In this document: piece by piece, positions 14,967 through 16,513 of the stretch
Position numbering within the stretch: position 1 is the stretch's first letter
Layout of the letters: every line of letters starts with the position of its first letter
Origin: an uncultured Anaerococcus sp.
GTDB taxonomy: Bacteria; Bacillota; Clostridia; Tissierellales; Peptoniphilaceae
Assembly: GCA_943913325.1 (NCBI GenBank)
Contig: CALTXP010000030.1
Location: 1-16,513 of the forward strand
Length of the DNA: 16,513 nt
Reading direction: 5' to 3'
Program-made: the position numbers and the translations under genes
Notes under the pieces: model-generated
Told to the model about the DNA's origin: nothing
Databases searched by the model: none
What the model saw: only the letters and a program-made list of their open reading frames with translations

Positions 14967-15550
14967 TTTTTCACCTTCATATTTAAGTCATCTATTTGTT
15001 CTTTTAAATCAGCAGCTTGCTCATAATCCTCCGTTGCTATTGATAGATCTAGTTTTTCTTGGAGGTTTTTTATTTCTAAAGCCACTTGTTTAAATTCACG
15101 ATCTTTTTTAGGAAACTTACCTGTATATTTATCGTAGTTATTATATGTTTTTAAAACTTTACGACTTAGATTATCACTGAGCTTATAACATTCTTTACAA
15201 CCAAATATTCCATTTCTGATATTTGACTCTAAATTGCCACAATTTGGGCAAGCCTTTTGATTAAGACCTTCCATATATGAATATGGATGATTATTTTGAT
15301 TATATTTATATTCATAATATCCATCAATCATATCATCAAGAGATGGTATAAATTTTTGGATTAGACTTTCTAATTTTTTGTTATTTAAATTAATCTTATG
15401 AAATCCTTCTTCATTTGGAATGCCATTTTCTTCACTCATATCTGTGTATTTTTTTAAGCAATCATTGCACAAATAAAAGTCATGTTCATATCCATTTACT
15501 ATAGCTTTGACACTTACTGAGGCATCCTTGCCGCATCTTTCACATTTCAT
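14963..15550 (-). CDS. mcsA: McsA, zinc-finger and UVR-motif activator protein
   Basis: A 195-residue protein that in Bacillus binds and activates McsB and takes part in stress and metal sensing. It has two C4 zinc sites: C3, C6, C28, C31, and C101, C104, C118, C121 (CPNCG and FGCKECY). The GKFPKK segment at 144-149 is conserved in the family. A C-terminal UVR coiled-coil motif (about 163-192, EDYEQAADLKEQIDDL) resembles that of ClpC and UvrB. The length is near the usual 185. The ATG follows AAGGAG, with two bases between the ctsR stop and this start. Nothing looks degraded, unlike its usual partner McsB next door. A thiol or metal stress role is inferred from the family. Confidence 0.95.
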   Translation of the reverse strand: MKCERCGKDASVSVKAIVNGYEHDFYLCNDCLKKYTDMSEENGIPNEEGFHKINLNNKKLESLIQKFIPSLDDMIDGYYEYKYNQNNHPYSYMEGLNQKACPNCGNLESNIRNGIFGCKECYKLSDNLSRKVLKTYNNYDKYTGKFPKKDREFKQVALEIKNLQEKLDLSIATEDYEQAADLKEQIDDLNMKVKN

Positions 15551-15552
15551 AA

Positions 15553-16014
15553 TTAACTCCTTGCTAAAACACTTAAAAGAATATTTTTTATAATGTCCGA
15601 GCGTACGCTATTACGATTTTTGCTATCTACTGCACATAAAGCTTTGTCGCTTGTAGCGTATTTCGCCATTAAAAATTCATTCTTATTAAAGTATTTTTTA
15701 CTATATAAATCCTTAAACAAGCTATCAGCATTTGCTTCTGTCATTTGCTTATTCAGGTTTTTTATTAAATATGATAAATAATTATCCTCTTCTACTATAG
15801 TGATAATCTTTATAAATCCATTACCACCTCGTTTGCTTTCTATAAGGTACCCATTATGTGGAGTAAATCTTGTCGAAAGCACATAATTTATTTGACTGGG
15901 AGCACAATCAAATTGCATAGCCAAATCATTGCGTCCGATTTCAAGCATCCCATCAGTTGATTCCTCAAGCATAGCCTTTAAAAATCTTTCTATATCTGAT
16001 GTAAGACCTGCCAT
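15553..16014 (-). CDS. ctsR: CtsR, class III stress gene repressor
   Basis: A DNA-binding repressor of the clp genes (153 residues from the chosen start). The N-terminal winged helix-turn-helix is clear: SDIERFLKAML, then CAPSQINYVLSTRF as recognition region, then the wing RGGNGFIKI, equivalent to the glycine-rich heat-sensing wing of Bacillus CtsR (RGGGGYIRI; the third Gly is Asn here). The C-terminal half carries the dimer and ClpC-contact region. I chose ATG at 16014 because GGGTGAG precedes it and MAGLT before SDI matches the family N-terminus in length; an in-frame GTG at 16026 would add four residues but has a poor ribosome site. First gene of the operon, with its own operators upstream. 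Confidence 0.95.
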   Translation of the reverse strand: MAGLTSDIERFLKAMLEESTDGMLEIGRNDLAMQFDCAPSQINYVLSTRFTPHNGYLIESKRGGNGFIKIITIVEEDNYLSYLIKNLNKQMTEANADSLFKDLYSKKYFNKNEFLMAKYATSDKALCAVDSKNRNSVRSDIIKNILLSVLARS

Positions 16015-16044
16015 ATACTCACCCACTTTCTTAAGTGTCTTTTT

Positions 16045-16072
16045 ATTTTACAATTATATTAGCAAAGGTCAA
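16045..16072 (-). promoter_or_regulatory. Promoter of the ctsR-mcsA-mcsB-clpC operon
   Basis: On the minus strand, TTGACC (16072-16067) and TAAAAT (16050-16045) are spaced by 16 bases, predicting a start near 16038 and a 24-base leader to the ctsR ATG. The -35 box is itself part of a CtsR-like heptad in reverse orientation (GGTCAAG on the plus strand, 16067-16073), so bound repressor would cover it. Confidence 0.65.
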
Positions 16073-16080
16073 GAAAAAAT

Positions 16081-16105
16081 TCTGACCTTCTGACCATCTC
16101 TGACC
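16081..16105 (-). promoter_or_regulatory. CtsR operator, three GGTCAGA heptads
   Basis: On the minus strand GGTCAGA occurs three times, at 16105-16099, 16095-16089 and 16087-16081. The first two are separated by three bases (GAT), fitting the CtsR consensus RGTCAAA-NAN-RGTCAAA except for G at the sixth heptad position. The third follows after one base. The array lies directly upstream of the -35 box, which fits autoregulation by CtsR. Confidence 0.85.
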
Positions 16106-16153
16106 TATATTGTTAAAAAATAAGAATCTTGATATTTGATTCTAAATAAATCA

Positions 16154-16206
16154 TACTATTTTACTAATACATTTCAAGAATCATATAGGCTAGCAATAAA
16201 ATAGTA
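16154..16206. repeat. 10-base inverted repeat with 33-base loop
   Basis: TACTATTTTA and TAAAATAGTA are perfect complements. No T tract follows that would make it an intrinsic terminator. The geometry resembles the two inverted repeats between radA and lepB. Confidence 0.35.
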
Positions 16207-16316
16207 AGATCTTTAATATTATAATATTCACATATATATCAGCAAAATATTGAGTTTCACATAATGCTTTTAAATAAGTAAGAAAGTAAAACAAAGAATT
16301 TGTCAACACATTTATT

Positions 16317-16345
16317 ATCATCTCAAGCGTAGTCGAGAGAGCTAA
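16317..16345 (-). repeat. REP-like extragenic palindrome, copy A
   Basis: TCTCAAGCGTAGTCGAGA at 16321-16338 folds with one mismatch around a GCGTAG loop. Its reverse complement (CTCGACTACGCTTGAGATGA) resembles the CTCGACTNCGCTCGAAATGAC type of interspersed palindrome that I recall from several anaerobe genomes; this is recognition from memory, not a search. Confidence 0.5.
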
Positions 16346-16446
16346 TACGAGTCAGGCATTTCTAAACTTAGATATTTTCTTAATACAATTATTAATATAA
16401 AGATAGAAATTAAAACTATGATTTATGAAAAAAACATACATCTAAG

Positions 16447-16497
16447 ATAGATTTCTCCACTCCAAAGCCTTATGGCTTTTACGGTCTAAATGACAAT
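16447..16497 (+). repeat. REP-like extragenic palindrome, copy B
   Basis: AGATTTCTCCACTCC (16449-16463) and GGTCTAAATGACAATG (16483-16498) flank a 6-base stem AAAGCC/GGCTTT (16464-16469, 16474-16479) with loop TTAT. It shares the outer sequence pattern with copy A but lies in the opposite orientation and has a different centre. Confidence 0.5.
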
Positions 16498-16513
16498 GGT
16501 AATGGTTTATTTA

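Larger units (their letters stand above)
16106..16513. other. Non-coding region upstream of the ctsR promoter
   Basis: No supported gene up to the window end. It contains a 10-base inverted repeat (16154-16163 with 16197-16206, 33-base loop) and an inverted pair of REP-like elements near the edge. The DNA is very AT-rich except inside those elements. Confidence 0.5.

Noticed and set aside
16015..16026. GTG at 16026 as the ctsR start
   Set aside because: It has a weak ribosome site, lies only about 12 bases from the predicted transcript start, and gives an N-terminus longer than the family; ATG at 16014 fits better.
16314..16380. Possible tRNA or structured RNA near the right edge
   Set aside because: The palindrome does not extend into a cloverleaf, and no acceptor stem or T-loop sequence is visible; the REP-like reading explains it better.

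Overview
The window looks like chromosome of a low-GC Gram-positive anaerobe. Gene content and the ctsR-mcsA-mcsB-clpC stress operon point to Firmicutes in the wide sense. The very AT-rich codon use and short, tightly packed operons suggest the Anaerococcus/Peptoniphilus group (Tissierellia). That placement is inferred from style and family content, not from a marker gene. I see no rRNA, tRNA, CRISPR array, phage or transposase gene.

Left part (1-3234): a HAD phosphatase gene on the minus strand diverges from a plus-strand pair, nicotinate phosphoribosyltransferase (pncB) and a short-chain dehydrogenase that overlap in ATGA. The pair converges, with a 6-base gap, on a minus-strand operon (5912 to 3241). 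That operon encodes a D-Ala-D-Ala carboxypeptidase, mannose-6-phosphate isomerase (manA) and a zinc-containing ROK sugar kinase (probably fructokinase), so wall trimming and entry of mannose and fructose into glycolysis share one transcript. Signal peptidase I (lepB) lies upstream and ends in its own terminator.

Middle part (6570-11464): a 329-base spacer with inverted repeats, then radA preceded by and overlapping a plant/alphaproteobacterial-type glutamate-cysteine ligase gene. An M20 metallopeptidase gene diverges from the ligase. A bidirectional terminator separates it from a convergent small four-helix membrane protein of unknown function.

Right part (11566-16513): the class III heat-shock operon ctsR-mcsA-mcsB-clpC on the minus strand, with overlapping or nearly abutting genes, a strong terminator after clpC and an autoregulatory CtsR operator made of GGTCAGA heptads. 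Beyond the operator is non-coding DNA with a degenerate, inverted pair of REP-like repeats. In Bacillus subtilis this operon continues through radA and disA. Here other genes intervene between clpC and radA, and disA is not seen.

The most notable observation is the McsB homologue. The fold is recognisable from end to end, but essentially every residue known to be needed for guanidino-kinase chemistry is replaced. It is probably a catalytically dead arginine kinase kept in an otherwise intact operon.
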